A stretch of 64,000 nt of DNA from assembly GCA_019428905.1 (NCBI GenBank), contig JAHYJN010000005.1, positions 1-64,000 on the forward strand. The letters are read 5' to 3'. Made by a program: the position numbers and the translations under genes. The notes under the pieces were generated by a model. It was not told where the DNA came from. It did no database searches and saw only the letters and a program-made list of their open reading frames with translations. The number at the start of each line of letters is the position of its first letter. The first letter of the stretch is position 1. The stretch comes from Candidatus Brevefilum sp. (GTDB taxonomy: Bacteria; Chloroflexota; Anaerolineae; Anaerolineales; Anaerolineaceae). This document shows, in pieces, positions 38,624 to 48,172 of this stretch.

Positions 38624-38670
38624 GGAATCATTTGATTCCACTTGATATCTGTGCGGAAATCTTGTAAAAT
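38624..38670 (+). promoter_or_regulatory. Palindrome plus sigma-A-like promoter upstream of spoVS
   Basis: GGAATCATTTGATTCC (38624-38639), then TTGATA (38642) - N17 - TAAAAT (38665). Confidence 0.6.
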
Positions 38671-38754
38671 ATTAAATGAAGATAGATTAAAGCCCCAGGA
38701 TATTAAAATATTCTAAGCTTTGAATCCGAAAGTATTTGACCGAGGGAGCAAATC

Positions 38755-39075
38755 ATGAATGTCATCAAGGTTTCAGCAAACTCCCGCACTGCTGCAGTCG
38801 CAGGGGCAATTGCAGGCGTTGTACGTGAGCACCAGATGGCTGAGGTCCAGTCAATCGGGGCTGGTGCTATCAACCAGGCTGTCAAGGCGGTTATCCTTGC
38901 CAAGGGTTACCTGGCCAATGATGGTATTGATATTGTGTGCGTACCAGAATTTGTGGATGTGGAGATTGACGGCAAGGTTCGTACCGCCATCAAGCTAACA
39001 GTTACACCTCGCACTGTAGGGACACCACTGCCAGCGATAGGGCCGGAAAATGAAGCCAGGGCTTTTATTGATTGA
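38755..39075 (+). CDS. spoVS: Stage V sporulation protein S (SpoVS) family
   Basis: MNVIKVSANSRTAAVAGAIAGVVREHQMAEVQSIGAGAINQAVKAVILAKGYL. Confidence 0.93.
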   Translation: MNVIKVSANSRTAAVAGAIAGVVREHQMAEVQSIGAGAINQAVKAVILAKGYLANDGIDIVCVPEFVDVEIDGKVRTAIKLTVTPRTVGTPLPAIGPENEARAFID

Positions 39076-39117
39076 TGGCCTTTAGCTTCCAATAATCAAC
39101 AATGCATTAAACGATGG

Positions 39118-39142
39118 CAGACGTGTTGGCGCGTCTGTTTTT
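39118..39142 (+). terminator. Intrinsic terminator after spoVS
   Basis: CAGACG TGTTGGCG CGTCTG TTTTT. Confidence 0.75.
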
Positions 39143-39163
39143 ATCTAATCGAGCTTGCTGTGC

Positions 39164-39802
39164 TTACAGGTCGAATCGTACTTCCGCTTTACCGGTCAGG
39201 ATGTCGTTGACTTTATCGACGATCAAACCGAGATGCTGGGGCTTGGCAACGTAATCCAGGTCGTCACATGGGATGGTCAGGATGGGGCACAGGTCAAAAT
39301 GCTCCACCCAGCTTTCGTAAAGCTCGTTTAAATCTGCTAGGTAATCTGCTGCGATCGTCTTTTCATAGTCACGGCCGCGTTTTGAAATACGGTGCAACAA
39401 CGTTGGTACAGATGCCCGCAGGTAGATCACCAGGTCTGGCGGTGGGAGGAACTCAACCAGAACCTGGTACAGCTCGCGATAAGTTTCATAATCCCGTTCA
39501 TTAATTGCATCTTGCAGGTAGAGATTGTGGGCGAAAATCTCGGCATCCTCATAAACGCTGCGGTCTTGAATGACTGAACCATTCATCTTCATCAACTGTC
39601 GATGGATGCGCAAACGCCGCATCAGGAAATAGACTTGCGAATGGAAACCCCAGGCCTGCATGTCCTCATAGAAATCCGCCAGGTAGGGGTTCTCCGTGAC
39701 TGGTTCGTAAAAGGGCGTCCAACTTAATGCTTCGCTTAACAACCGGACTAAAGTGGATTTCCCCACACCAATATTTCCCGCAACTGCAATGAATTTTTCC
39801 AT
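39164..39802 (-). CDS. Deoxynucleoside kinase (dAK/dGK type)
   Basis: KFIAVAGNIGVGKSTLVRLLSEALSW, QDRSVYEDAEIFAHNLY, PPPDLVIYLRASVPTLLHRISKRGRDYE. Confidence 0.92.
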   Translation of the reverse strand: MEKFIAVAGNIGVGKSTLVRLLSEALSWTPFYEPVTENPYLADFYEDMQAWGFHSQVYFLMRRLRIHRQLMKMNGSVIQDRSVYEDAEIFAHNLYLQDAINERDYETYRELYQVLVEFLPPPDLVIYLRASVPTLLHRISKRGRDYEKTIAADYLADLNELYESWVEHFDLCPILTIPCDDLDYVAKPQHLGLIVDKVNDILTGKAEVRFDL

Positions 39803-39937
39803 GTCGTGTTGATGCCTGCTTTCTACCCTGATTATTGATCCACTTTTTTGGTTTGATTGAGATTAGCCTATATGGATTATACGCAGAAACCACACCAGCA
39901 ACAATCATTTTTTCTTTAGCCTACTGGATCACGAGAC

Positions 39938-39969
39938 GAAAAAAATATCGGCTTGTTTCAGCCGATATT
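39938..39969 (-). terminator. Intrinsic terminator for the minus-strand P-type ATPase gene
   Basis: Minus strand AATATCGGCT GAAACA AGCCGATATTTTTTTC. Confidence 0.8.
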
Positions 39970-39990
39970 CTTTACGATTGGTAATTGCCC

Positions 39991-40052
39991 AGGGGTAGGA
40001 GGTGTGGTGCGGCGGCGCAGCCGCCACACACCCCCTGATTCCCTCACACGCT
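39991..40052 (-). repeat. Palindromic dispersed element, partial copy
   Basis: GGTGTGGTGCGGCGGC GCA GCCGCCACACACCCCC; right flank (rc) CGTGTGAGGGAATCAGGGGG matches the 53294 copy. Confidence 0.65.
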
Positions 40053-40088
40053 GCGTCGTGACGACGAATGTAATTAGGGGTTCATTCT

Positions 40089-42959
40089 TTATGCACTTAC
40101 AGCTTGTGTCTGATTAATGCGCTTGCGGATATAGACCTTGGTGAGCTCTGCTGCAACCGAGGGAACCAACACCAGGGGGAGGATCTCGAGCCACTGTGCA
40201 ATGCCCAGGGGGGCGGTGTTGAAGATGGGTTGGAAGAAGGGCACGTAAACCACAACGAAGATCAACACCAACGAACCCAGCACAGCCCAATTCATCAATT
40301 TGTTCTTGAAGACACCGATCTTCAGCAGCGGATAATATTCCGACCGAGCCGTATAAGCACGGAACAGTTCAGAGATGCTGAGGGTGACAAAGGCCATTGT
40401 TCGGGCAAATTCGACGTGTTCCGGTTCGGTGAATAAACCGATGGCATACGCGCCCAGGGTGACCGCAGTAATCGCTATGGTCTGAACCAGGATGCCTAGT
40501 TGCATATGCTTATTGATGATCGGCTCTTTAGGTGGTCTTGGTGAGCGTTCCATGATATCGGGGTCACCCGGTTCGGTGCCCAAGGCCAGGGCTGGTGCGC
40601 CATCGGTGACGAGGTTTAGCCATAAGAGCTGGATAGCGGTGAGCGGGATCGGCCAGCCGAATAAAGTCGCCAGGAAGATCACCATGATCTCTGCCGCGTT
40701 ACAGGAGAGCAGGTAATAAACGAATTTGCGGATATTGTTGTAGATCACCCGGCCTTGCTCAACAGCTGACACAATGCTGACATAATTGTCATCGGTCAGC
40801 ACCATGTCCGCAGCACCCTTGGCCACATCGGTGCCGGTGATGCCCATTGCCACGCCGATATCAGCTCGCTTGATGGCAGGGGCGTCATTGACGCCATCAC
40901 CGGTCATGGCTACAACTTGCTGGTTGGAGCGCAGGGCATCGACAATCCGCATCTTGTGTTCCGGGCTGACCCGGGCGTAGACATCGGTCACCTGGACGTT
41001 TTCAATCATCTCTTCGTCGCTGAGTTTATCGAGTTCCAAGCCGGTCATCACTTTACTGCCTGGGCGGAGCAAACCAATTTGATCAGCTATGGCACGGGCT
41101 GTGTTGGGATAATCGCCGGTGATCATGATAGTGCGGATGCCTGCACTGCGGGCGGTGTTAATGGCATCTGCCACTTCCACTCGGGCAGGGTCGATCATGC
41201 CGATTAGGCCGACAAAGGTCAGGTCTTTTTCCAAAGCTTCGCTGTTGATTTCTTCTGGCATGACCGTCACCCCCCGGCAGGCAACACCTAACACCCGCAG
41301 GGCGTCGCCAGTCATGGCGTCATTGGCAGCCAGGATCTCCTGCCGTTTTTCATCGGTCATTGGTATATCGTGGTTGTCCGAGGTCATGACCTGGGTGCAT
41401 AAGCCGAGCACAATATCGGGTGCACCTTTGACGGCAATCACGTATAGGTCACGGTCGGCGTCTTCACCATTCATCGGCGAGATATCGTCATCTTTGGGGG
41501 AATCGACCGAGTGAATGGTCAGCATACGTTTGCGCACAGAATCAAAGGGGATTTCCTGGGCACGTGGGAAGGATTTATTGAGGTCTTTCGCTGAGGCGCC
41601 TGCCTTAAGTGCCGCCACAAGAATCGCGCCTTCGGTCGGGTCACCCACCATGCGGTAGATCTCGCGCCCATCCTGTTCACCCGCAGGTTCGAGCTGGGCA
41701 TCGTTGTTCAAAGTACCCAACCACAGCGCGGTTTTGTTAACCGGGAAATCCCTGAGGCTGATCGGCTCACCATCCTTCAAGAATTCCCCCTGGGGTGTAT
41801 ACCCGCTGCCGGTGATGCCGATGAATTCACCATCGCCCCACAGGCGGGTCACGGTCATTTCGTTTTGGGTGAGGGTGCCGGTCTTATCGGAGCAGATGAC
41901 TGTGGCAGAACCCAGTGTCTCTACCGATGAAAGTTTGCGGATGAGAGCATGGCGCCGGACCATCTCACGCATCCCCAGTGCTAGGCTGATGGTGACGACC
42001 GCAGGTAAACCTTCAGGCACGGCTGCAATGGCCAGGGAAACCGCAATCATGAACAGCTCAGTGAACACCTCAAGCGCCTCTGGACTGAAGAAATCAGCGG
42101 CACCTGGCTGGAGGATATAGCGGATGACCCCGATCACAAATACCAGGCCACAAATAATCAGAGAGCCCCACCCCAGTATTTTCCCAAGCTGGTCAAGCCG
42201 GCGCTGCAGCGGGGTTTGCTCTTCTTCAACCTGCTGGAGCATGGTGGCGATCATACCGAGCTGTGTGTTCATCCCAGTGCTGACCACCACACCTCTGCCG
42301 CGCCCATAGGTCACCAGAGTGCCCATGAAGGCTGTGTTAAGCCGATCACCCAAAGGGATGTCCTTCTCCAGCCGGGATTGAGCGTTTTTCTGGACGGAGA
42401 CCGATTCGCCGGTTAGAGAGGCTTCATCGATGCGCAGGTTGACGGCTTCCAGCAGGCGTACATCGGCCGGGATGTAATTGCCCGCTTCCAGATAGACAAT
42501 ATCACCTGGCACCAATTGGGCAGCAGGCACAGTTAACCGCTTGCCATCGCGAAGCACAGAGGCATCAGGCGCCGCCAGTTTCTTGAGGGCAGCTAGGGCT
42601 GCCTCTGCGCGGCTCTCCTGGATGATGCCCATGATGGCGTTTAGGACCACAATTGCCATGATGGCAATCGCCTCGACATAATCACCCAGCAGGGCTGAGA
42701 TGATGGCTGCGCCCATCAACATGTAAATCACAAAATTATTAATTTGTGACCACAGCATCACCCAAAAGGAGGTTGGGGGCGCTTCCTGCAGCTCATTAAG
42801 ACCATACTTTTCCTGCCGGGCTTTAACCTCCGAGCTGGTTAAGCCGGTTTCTGTCTGCGAGTCCAACTCCTGTAATACATCTGTGTTGGTCATGGCATGC
42901 CACGAAACGGAAATATCCTCCGCGGCTTTCACCGCCATTGGTGATTTTTTCTTATCCAT
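40089..42959 (-). CDS. Cation-translocating P-type ATPase (Ca2+-type)
   Basis: ICSDKTGTLTQNEMTV, MITGDYPNTARAIA, VAMTGDGVNDAPAIKRADIGVAMG, IAAVPEGLPAVVTI. Confidence 0.95.
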   Translation of the reverse strand: MDKKKSPMAVKAAEDISVSWHAMTNTDVLQELDSQTETGLTSSEVKARQEKYGLNELQEAPPTSFWVMLWSQINNFVIYMLMGAAIISALLGDYVEAIAIMAIVVLNAIMGIIQESRAEAALAALKKLAAPDASVLRDGKRLTVPAAQLVPGDIVYLEAGNYIPADVRLLEAVNLRIDEASLTGESVSVQKNAQSRLEKDIPLGDRLNTAFMGTLVTYGRGRGVVVSTGMNTQLGMIATMLQQVEEEQTPLQRRLDQLGKILGWGSLIICGLVFVIGVIRYILQPGAADFFSPEALEVFTELFMIAVSLAIAAVPEGLPAVVTISLALGMREMVRRHALIRKLSSVETLGSATVICSDKTGTLTQNEMTVTRLWGDGEFIGITGSGYTPQGEFLKDGEPISLRDFPVNKTALWLGTLNNDAQLEPAGEQDGREIYRMVGDPTEGAILVAALKAGASAKDLNKSFPRAQEIPFDSVRKRMLTIHSVDSPKDDDISPMNGEDADRDLYVIAVKGAPDIVLGLCTQVMTSDNHDIPMTDEKRQEILAANDAMTGDALRVLGVACRGVTVMPEEINSEALEKDLTFVGLIGMIDPARVEVADAINTARSAGIRTIMITGDYPNTARAIADQIGLLRPGSKVMTGLELDKLSDEEMIENVQVTDVYARVSPEHKMRIVDALRSNQQVVAMTGDGVNDAPAIKRADIGVAMGITGTDVAKGAADMVLTDDNYVSIVSAVEQGRVIYNNIRKFVYYLLSCNAAEIMVIFLATLFGWPIPLTAIQLLWLNLVTDGAPALALGTEPGDPDIMERSPRPPKEPIINKHMQLGILVQTIAITAVTLGAYAIGLFTEPEHVEFARTMAFVTLSISELFRAYTARSEYYPLLKIGVFKNKLMNWAVLGSLVLIFVVVYVPFFQPIFNTAPLGIAQWLEILPLVLVPSVAAELTKVYIRKRINQTQAVSA

Positions 42960-43304
42960 TCACATTTCTCCAATCCGCAATTCAATAAAGACAGGTAATT
43001 CTACGCGATTATTTAAATAAGACCCTGAGATAATCTAAGGGTTTTCCTGTTTTTGTTATTTTAACACCCTGATAATTATATCTAATGTTTATCCAATGCG
43101 GACAATCAGTTTTTTGTTTCAGCAGCGGCATGTTTTATCACGATGCTTCCATAAGGTGTACCAATATCACCAGCAATCACAGGACATTTTACTTGGAGCA
43201 AGAAGAATATTAGTTTGTGGGTTTTTGACAGTGTTTCGTCATTTCCCATGCCCTTTGCCAGGATTAAATCAGCCGGGTTGTGGGGCGATTATCCACAATT
43301 GATA

Positions 43305-43335
43305 CGTAGAGACGCCCCGGCGGGGCGTCTCTACG
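43305..43335. repeat. Intergenic palindrome with 15-bp perfect arms
   Basis: CGTAGAGACGCCCCG G CGGGGCGTCTCTACG. Confidence 0.9.
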
Positions 43336-43578
43336 CGGTGATTATGTCAGAATATTTTGCCGTAGGTCACGTGTGTTGCCAAAGGCAACCACGTCACATT
43401 CACGCTTCCTTTGTGACTGAATCAGGCATCAGGTGATATCTCTTGACTGATATTCGTTTCCCTATACCATCTGGCTGTTATTACCACTGGGGGCAATCAG
43501 CTGTGTAACTACCTGATGAATGAACCTATCCTCAGGGGTTGCTTTTTAGACAAACCCTTGAGAAGCTATGGCAATTCG

Positions 43579-44850
43579 TTACAACGTGATGCTTTCAGGG
43601 CAGATACTCGTCCCAGGGGGAAGGATGGTCCGTTTCGGGATCACCACAATCCCATCTTTGATCGAATAGGCGTCCGTGTCCACTTCTGTCCCCAGTGGGA
43701 AGGGTTTTATGCAGACATCCTGTCCCATGCGTACGTTCTTATCGATAATCGCGCCCTCAATGTTGCAGTTCTCACCGATACCCAGCGGGATTTCGCCCGA
43801 ATCATCATAATAATCTGCACCCATCATGACCGTGTCTTTGATGGACGCACCAGCTTTGATGATGCTCCGAACGCCAATCACAGAGTGGTTGATCTTGGCC
43901 CGGGTGATGATACAGCCTTCACCAATCAGGACATCCTGAAATTCACAATCTGAAAGCCGCGAACCAGGCAGGAAACGACCATGGGTATAGAGGCGGTATT
44001 GCGGGTCGTAAATATCAAAGCTTGGATTCTGCATGGTTAATTCCAGGTTTGTTTCATAAAACGAGCGGATGGTACCAATATCTCGCCAGTAGCCGCTGAA
44101 TTCGTAGCCGAAAACTTTCAGCTTGTTGGTGACACAATGCGGAATCACGTCATAGCCAAAGTCATCAAAGTCTTTTGGCCCGGATTTCATACTCAAAACA
44201 TCAACCAGCACATCTAAGTTGAACAGGTAAATGCCCATCGAGGCCATGTGAGGTTTTTCTGGGTCATCCCGGGTGGCAAATTCATCGAGAACAGCCGGGT
44301 CTTTTGGTTTTTCAGCAAAGTCGATAATTTGAGAATTTTGACTTTGTTTCAACAAGCCAAAACGTGAAGCTTCAGCCCGTGTGACCGGCTGCAGCGCTAC
44401 CGTGACATCCGCTTTGTTCTCCCAATGAAAATTCGCCATCTTCGAGTAATTCATCTGGTAAAGATGGTCGCCAGCCAGGATGAGCACATACTTTGATCGG
44501 GCTGATTGGATTTCAAACAACTGTTTACGGACAGCGTCTGCGGTTCCCTGGTACCATTCCATGCGCTCCATGGTTTGTTCGGCCGCCCAAATCTGAACCC
44601 AGCCAGGGTGAAAGGCGTCGAAATTAAAGGTATTGGTGATATGCCGGTGCAAAGAAACGGAATTAAACTGGGTCAGGACGGCAATCTTGAAAATCTCAGA
44701 ATTGATGCAGTTGCTGATGGGTATGTCGATTAATCGGTACTTCCCGGCAATTGGTACTGCTGGTTTGGATCGCATCAGGGTGAGGGGGTATAAACGCTTT
44801 CCCTGGCCGCCTCCTAAAATTACTGCCAGGATATCTGTGTAACTGGGCAT
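43579..44850 (-). CDS. glgC: Glucose-1-phosphate adenylyltransferase
   Basis: AVILGGGQGKRLYPLTLMRSKPAVPIAGKYRLIDIPISNCINS, YILAGDHLYQMNY-type motif, EKPKDPAVLDEFA. Confidence 0.95.
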   Translation of the reverse strand: MPSYTDILAVILGGGQGKRLYPLTLMRSKPAVPIAGKYRLIDIPISNCINSEIFKIAVLTQFNSVSLHRHITNTFNFDAFHPGWVQIWAAEQTMERMEWYQGTADAVRKQLFEIQSARSKYVLILAGDHLYQMNYSKMANFHWENKADVTVALQPVTRAEASRFGLLKQSQNSQIIDFAEKPKDPAVLDEFATRDDPEKPHMASMGIYLFNLDVLVDVLSMKSGPKDFDDFGYDVIPHCVTNKLKVFGYEFSGYWRDIGTIRSFYETNLELTMQNPSFDIYDPQYRLYTHGRFLPGSRLSDCEFQDVLIGEGCIITRAKINHSVIGVRSIIKAGASIKDTVMMGADYYDDSGEIPLGIGENCNIEGAIIDKNVRMGQDVCIKPFPLGTEVDTDAYSIKDGIVVIPKRTILPPGTSICPESITL

Positions 44851-44963
44851 AACATCTCCTTTTCGCGATTGATCCGATGAGGTTAATCAGGTTTTTATGC
44901 TGATACCTTTATTTTAGTCGATAAACGATTGGTTTTGGTGAGCAGTTCCTCCCGGTGACGAAT

Positions 44964-46697
44964 TTAATTGATTTTTGCTGTACGTTCCTGCACGATTTGT
45001 AAAATCTCATCCGCCGATTGTAAGGTGCCCTCACTGACAGGACCGAGCATTTGTGCCAGTTCATCCCGACGCTTTTCAGCGACCAGGGGCAGCACTTCGA
45101 CATGCGTACGCCCGTCCTGGAGTGCCTTGGCCACCCGGTAATGCTGATCACCATAAGCTGCCAGCTGCGGCAGGTGGGTAATGCACATCACCTGGTGTTG
45201 GCGGGACAGGTGCCACAGCTTTTCACCAACAACCATCCCGACCCTACCCCCGATACCCTGGTCAATTTCGTCAAATACCAGGGTTGGGATGTGATCTGCC
45301 TGCGCCAAAACGTTTTTGAGAGCCAGCATCAGCCGGGATGTCTCGCCACCAGAAGCGATCTTGACCAGGGATTTCAAACCTTCCCCAGGGTTGGTCTCCA
45401 CCAGGAATTCGACCCGGTCATAACCGGTGGCATCAAAGGCAACCCGGCGCCCATCTTCCAGCGGCAGTCCTGCTTGATCGGGGCGGCTGTCGATGTTGAC
45501 CTGGAAACGCGCTTTGGACATCTGTAATTCAGCCAGTTCAACCTCAACCCAGCGGCCAAGCTCACCGGCAGTTTGGGTGCGCTGCTGGCTGAGGGCTTGC
45601 CCATGTTCTGCCAGCGCTCGCAGCAATTCTGCCTCTTGTGTTTCAAGCTCTGCCAAGCGGTCTTCAGCATGGGTGATCGAGTCTAAATCTTTGCGGGCTT
45701 TATCTCCAAAGGCCAGGATCGCCTCGATTGAATCACCATATTTGCGTTTGAGGTTATTGATCAGGTCAATCCGCTCCTCAACCTGGTCTAAAAGTCGTGG
45801 GTTGAATTCGATGTTCTCTGCGTAGTTCCGTAGGTCCAGCGCCAGTTCCTGCAAAGCCGTCAGGCTGGTCTCCAAACGTTCGTAAAGGAGTTCGGTGGTT
45901 GCGTCGATGCGCGCCAGGTTGTGTAATGCCTGGCTCACCTCACCCAGCAAGTCATTCACCCCACCAACCTCGGGTGCGCCTTCTTCCAGCAAGGTCAGGG
46001 CTTGTTGGGAATGTTTTGCCAGGCTCTCGGCATTTGCCAGCCGGGTGCGATCTTGGCGTAAGGTGGTCTCTTCATCGGGTTGCAATTGGGCAGTTTCAAT
46101 TTCTTGAATTTGGAAGGTGAGCATGTCTACCCTGCGGGCTGCATCGTGTTCCATTTCACGCAGGTGTTGTAAATCCCTGCGCACCTCCTGCAAATGCTGG
46201 TAGACGGCCTGGTATTGTTCTAATGACGGACCCGTTCCTGCAAAACTATCTAAAAGACGCAGGTGGTTACGCACATGCAGCAGGGAGAGATGTTCGGATT
46301 GACCGTGAATATCGACCAAATAAGCCCCGACCTCCCGCTGGAGGGCGGCTGTGACCGTTCGGCCGTTGATGCGGGCTGTGTTGCGGCCTTCGCGACGGAT
46401 TTCACGTGCTAGGATGATGTAGTCCGGGTCATCCAGTAAGTCTTCCGCTTGCAACAAGGTATGGATTGGTTCTTGGATGGCTGGGTCCAGGCGAAAAGTC
46501 GCTTCAACCTGGGCACGCTCAGCGCCAGTACGGATGGCGGTTGTTTCCGCTCGTCCGCCCAATACCGCTTCCAAAGCGTCCATGATGATTGATTTGCCCG
46601 CGCCCGTTTCGCCCGTGAAGATCACCAGACCTTTTTCGAAATCCAGGTGCAGTTTCTGGATGATGGCAAAATTTTCAATGCGCAGTTCAGTTAACAT
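44964..46697 (-). CDS. recN: DNA repair protein RecN
   Basis: MLTELRIENFAIIQKLHLDFEKGLVIFTGETGAGKSIIMDALEAVLGGRA; SGGETSRLMLALK; FDEIDQGIGGR. Confidence 0.95.
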   Translation of the reverse strand: MLTELRIENFAIIQKLHLDFEKGLVIFTGETGAGKSIIMDALEAVLGGRAETTAIRTGAERAQVEATFRLDPAIQEPIHTLLQAEDLLDDPDYIILAREIRREGRNTARINGRTVTAALQREVGAYLVDIHGQSEHLSLLHVRNHLRLLDSFAGTGPSLEQYQAVYQHLQEVRRDLQHLREMEHDAARRVDMLTFQIQEIETAQLQPDEETTLRQDRTRLANAESLAKHSQQALTLLEEGAPEVGGVNDLLGEVSQALHNLARIDATTELLYERLETSLTALQELALDLRNYAENIEFNPRLLDQVEERIDLINNLKRKYGDSIEAILAFGDKARKDLDSITHAEDRLAELETQEAELLRALAEHGQALSQQRTQTAGELGRWVEVELAELQMSKARFQVNIDSRPDQAGLPLEDGRRVAFDATGYDRVEFLVETNPGEGLKSLVKIASGGETSRLMLALKNVLAQADHIPTLVFDEIDQGIGGRVGMVVGEKLWHLSRQHQVMCITHLPQLAAYGDQHYRVAKALQDGRTHVEVLPLVAEKRRDELAQMLGPVSEGTLQSADEILQIVQERTAKIN

Positions 46698-46720
46698 GGC
46701 CTGATCCTAACCCCATTTTC

Positions 46721-47239
46721 TTATAACCGCCGGGTGCCAGAAAGGCGATAATAGGCTGAAGGCACCGCCATCACAAGGAATAAAATTTGGTATCCGAGCG
46801 GGAACAAGCTGAACAGGCTGAAGGAACCCGCACTGATAAGCAGCAACAGCCTGATGAGGGTGATGCCAATCAACGGCAGGCCACCCAGGATGATGCCTGC
46901 GGAAACCCAACGAAACAGGCGCTTGCCCCGTCGTTTTTTGGTGATAAACCGGATGGCTTCTGCGATGCCGACACCCGCTGCGGGCGCTAATAAGATCGTA
47001 AAGAAGCCGATGATGGACGTCAGCCAGCTGCCAAAAAATGACAGGATGGCTGCTGTAACAACACCCAAAACATAATCCAGGGGCTGGCTGGTGTCGAAGG
47101 TTTTCTGCTGTTGCCTGACGCAATCCGAACAGCGGTACCCGGTGGGGGTCTGGATGGCTTCTGCCGGTGTGATCGGTTTTCCACAGCGGTTACAGCGGAG
47201 GGTGATTTCTTGGTCGTGTTGATGGTTATGATCTGTCAT
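46721..47239 (-). CDS. Zinc-ribbon membrane protein of unknown function
   Basis: CNRCGKPITPAEAIQTPTGYRCSDC followed by TM helices; overlaps nadK by 14 bp. Confidence 0.7.
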   Translation of the reverse strand: MTDHNHQHDQEITLRCNRCGKPITPAEAIQTPTGYRCSDCVRQQQKTFDTSQPLDYVLGVVTAAILSFFGSWLTSIIGFFTILLAPAAGVGIAEAIRFITKKRRGKRLFRWVSAGIILGGLPLIGITLIRLLLLISAGSFSLFSLFPLGYQILFLVMAVPSAYYRLSGTRRL

Positions 47240-48110
47240 TGGTTTTAATACTGATGATGGGGTTATGTTCCATGTAAGCTGTCAGGTTGCGATAAAAATA
47301 GTGTGGGTCTTGAAAGCGGACCATGTGCAGGGATTTCTCGTGTGCCGTAACTTGAACGCAATCTCCGCTGGTAAGGTGAAGAGGCGTTTGCCCGTCCACA
47401 CTGACCACAGCCTCGTGTTGGGTTTGAACGCGGATGCAAACTTCAGAGCCTTCCGAGAGGACCACCGCTCGGTCGATGGACAGATGGGGAGCAACTGGCA
47501 TCAACAAGATGTTCCTGATTTCGGGCGGCAGGATAGGACCGCCGGCTGCAAGCGCATAGGCCGTTGAACCCGTCGGTGTGGCAGCGATGAGCCCATCCGC
47601 CACATAGCTGGCGATGTGGGCGCCGTTCAAGATGGCTTCGACTTCAATCGGCCGGACGTACTGTCCCCTGGCGACCACAACATCATTAATCACATCGCAG
47701 AGTTCCTCTTGTTGGCCCTCGCGCATGCAGCTTGCGGCGAGCATCATCCGCTTTTCGTAGCGGAATTCACCCGCCAATAGGCGCGGCAGGTAAGCGGGCC
47801 ATTCATCACGTTTGAGCTCGACCAGGAAGCCGAAATGACCGATATTGATCCCCAAGAGCGGCACATCGACAGGCGCACACAGGTGACCAGCACGCAGCAT
47901 GGTGCCGTCACCCCCCAGGGCAATCAGCAGGTCATAGGATTTTGCGTTGACGGATTCCCGCAGGCTGTCATCGTACAATGAGCCGACTTCGGCTTTTGTC
48001 CCCATTTCACGGATCTTCGACCCGACTTCGTGGGCCACTTCCAGCGCCTCTGAAATGTTTGGGTTGGCCAAAACAGCAATGTTCTGGGGAGGAATTACGC
48101 TTGGTGTCAT
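47226..48110 (-). CDS. nadK: NAD(+) kinase
   Basis: LLIALGGDGTMLRAGHL, LLGINIGHFGFLVEL, VADGLIAATPTGSTAYALAAGGPI. Confidence 0.95.
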   Translation of the reverse strand: MTPSVIPPQNIAVLANPNISEALEVAHEVGSKIREMGTKAEVGSLYDDSLRESVNAKSYDLLIALGGDGTMLRAGHLCAPVDVPLLGINIGHFGFLVELKRDEWPAYLPRLLAGEFRYEKRMMLAASCMREGQQEELCDVINDVVVARGQYVRPIEVEAILNGAHIASYVADGLIAATPTGSTAYALAAGGPILPPEIRNILLMPVAPHLSIDRAVVLSEGSEVCIRVQTQHEAVVSVDGQTPLHLTSGDCVQVTAHEKSLHMVRFQDPHYFYRNLTAYMEHNPIISIKTNDRS

Positions 48111-48172
48111 ATCGCCCTAATTATAGCCGTTTTTATCAGGCATCTCAAACCTTAGCGGATTTCGGACTGGTG

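Noticed and set aside
42960-43578. Possible small genes (43096-43302, 43215-43436) between the P-type ATPase and glgC
   Set aside because: Cover palindromic repeats, no motifs, poor starts; treated as non-coding
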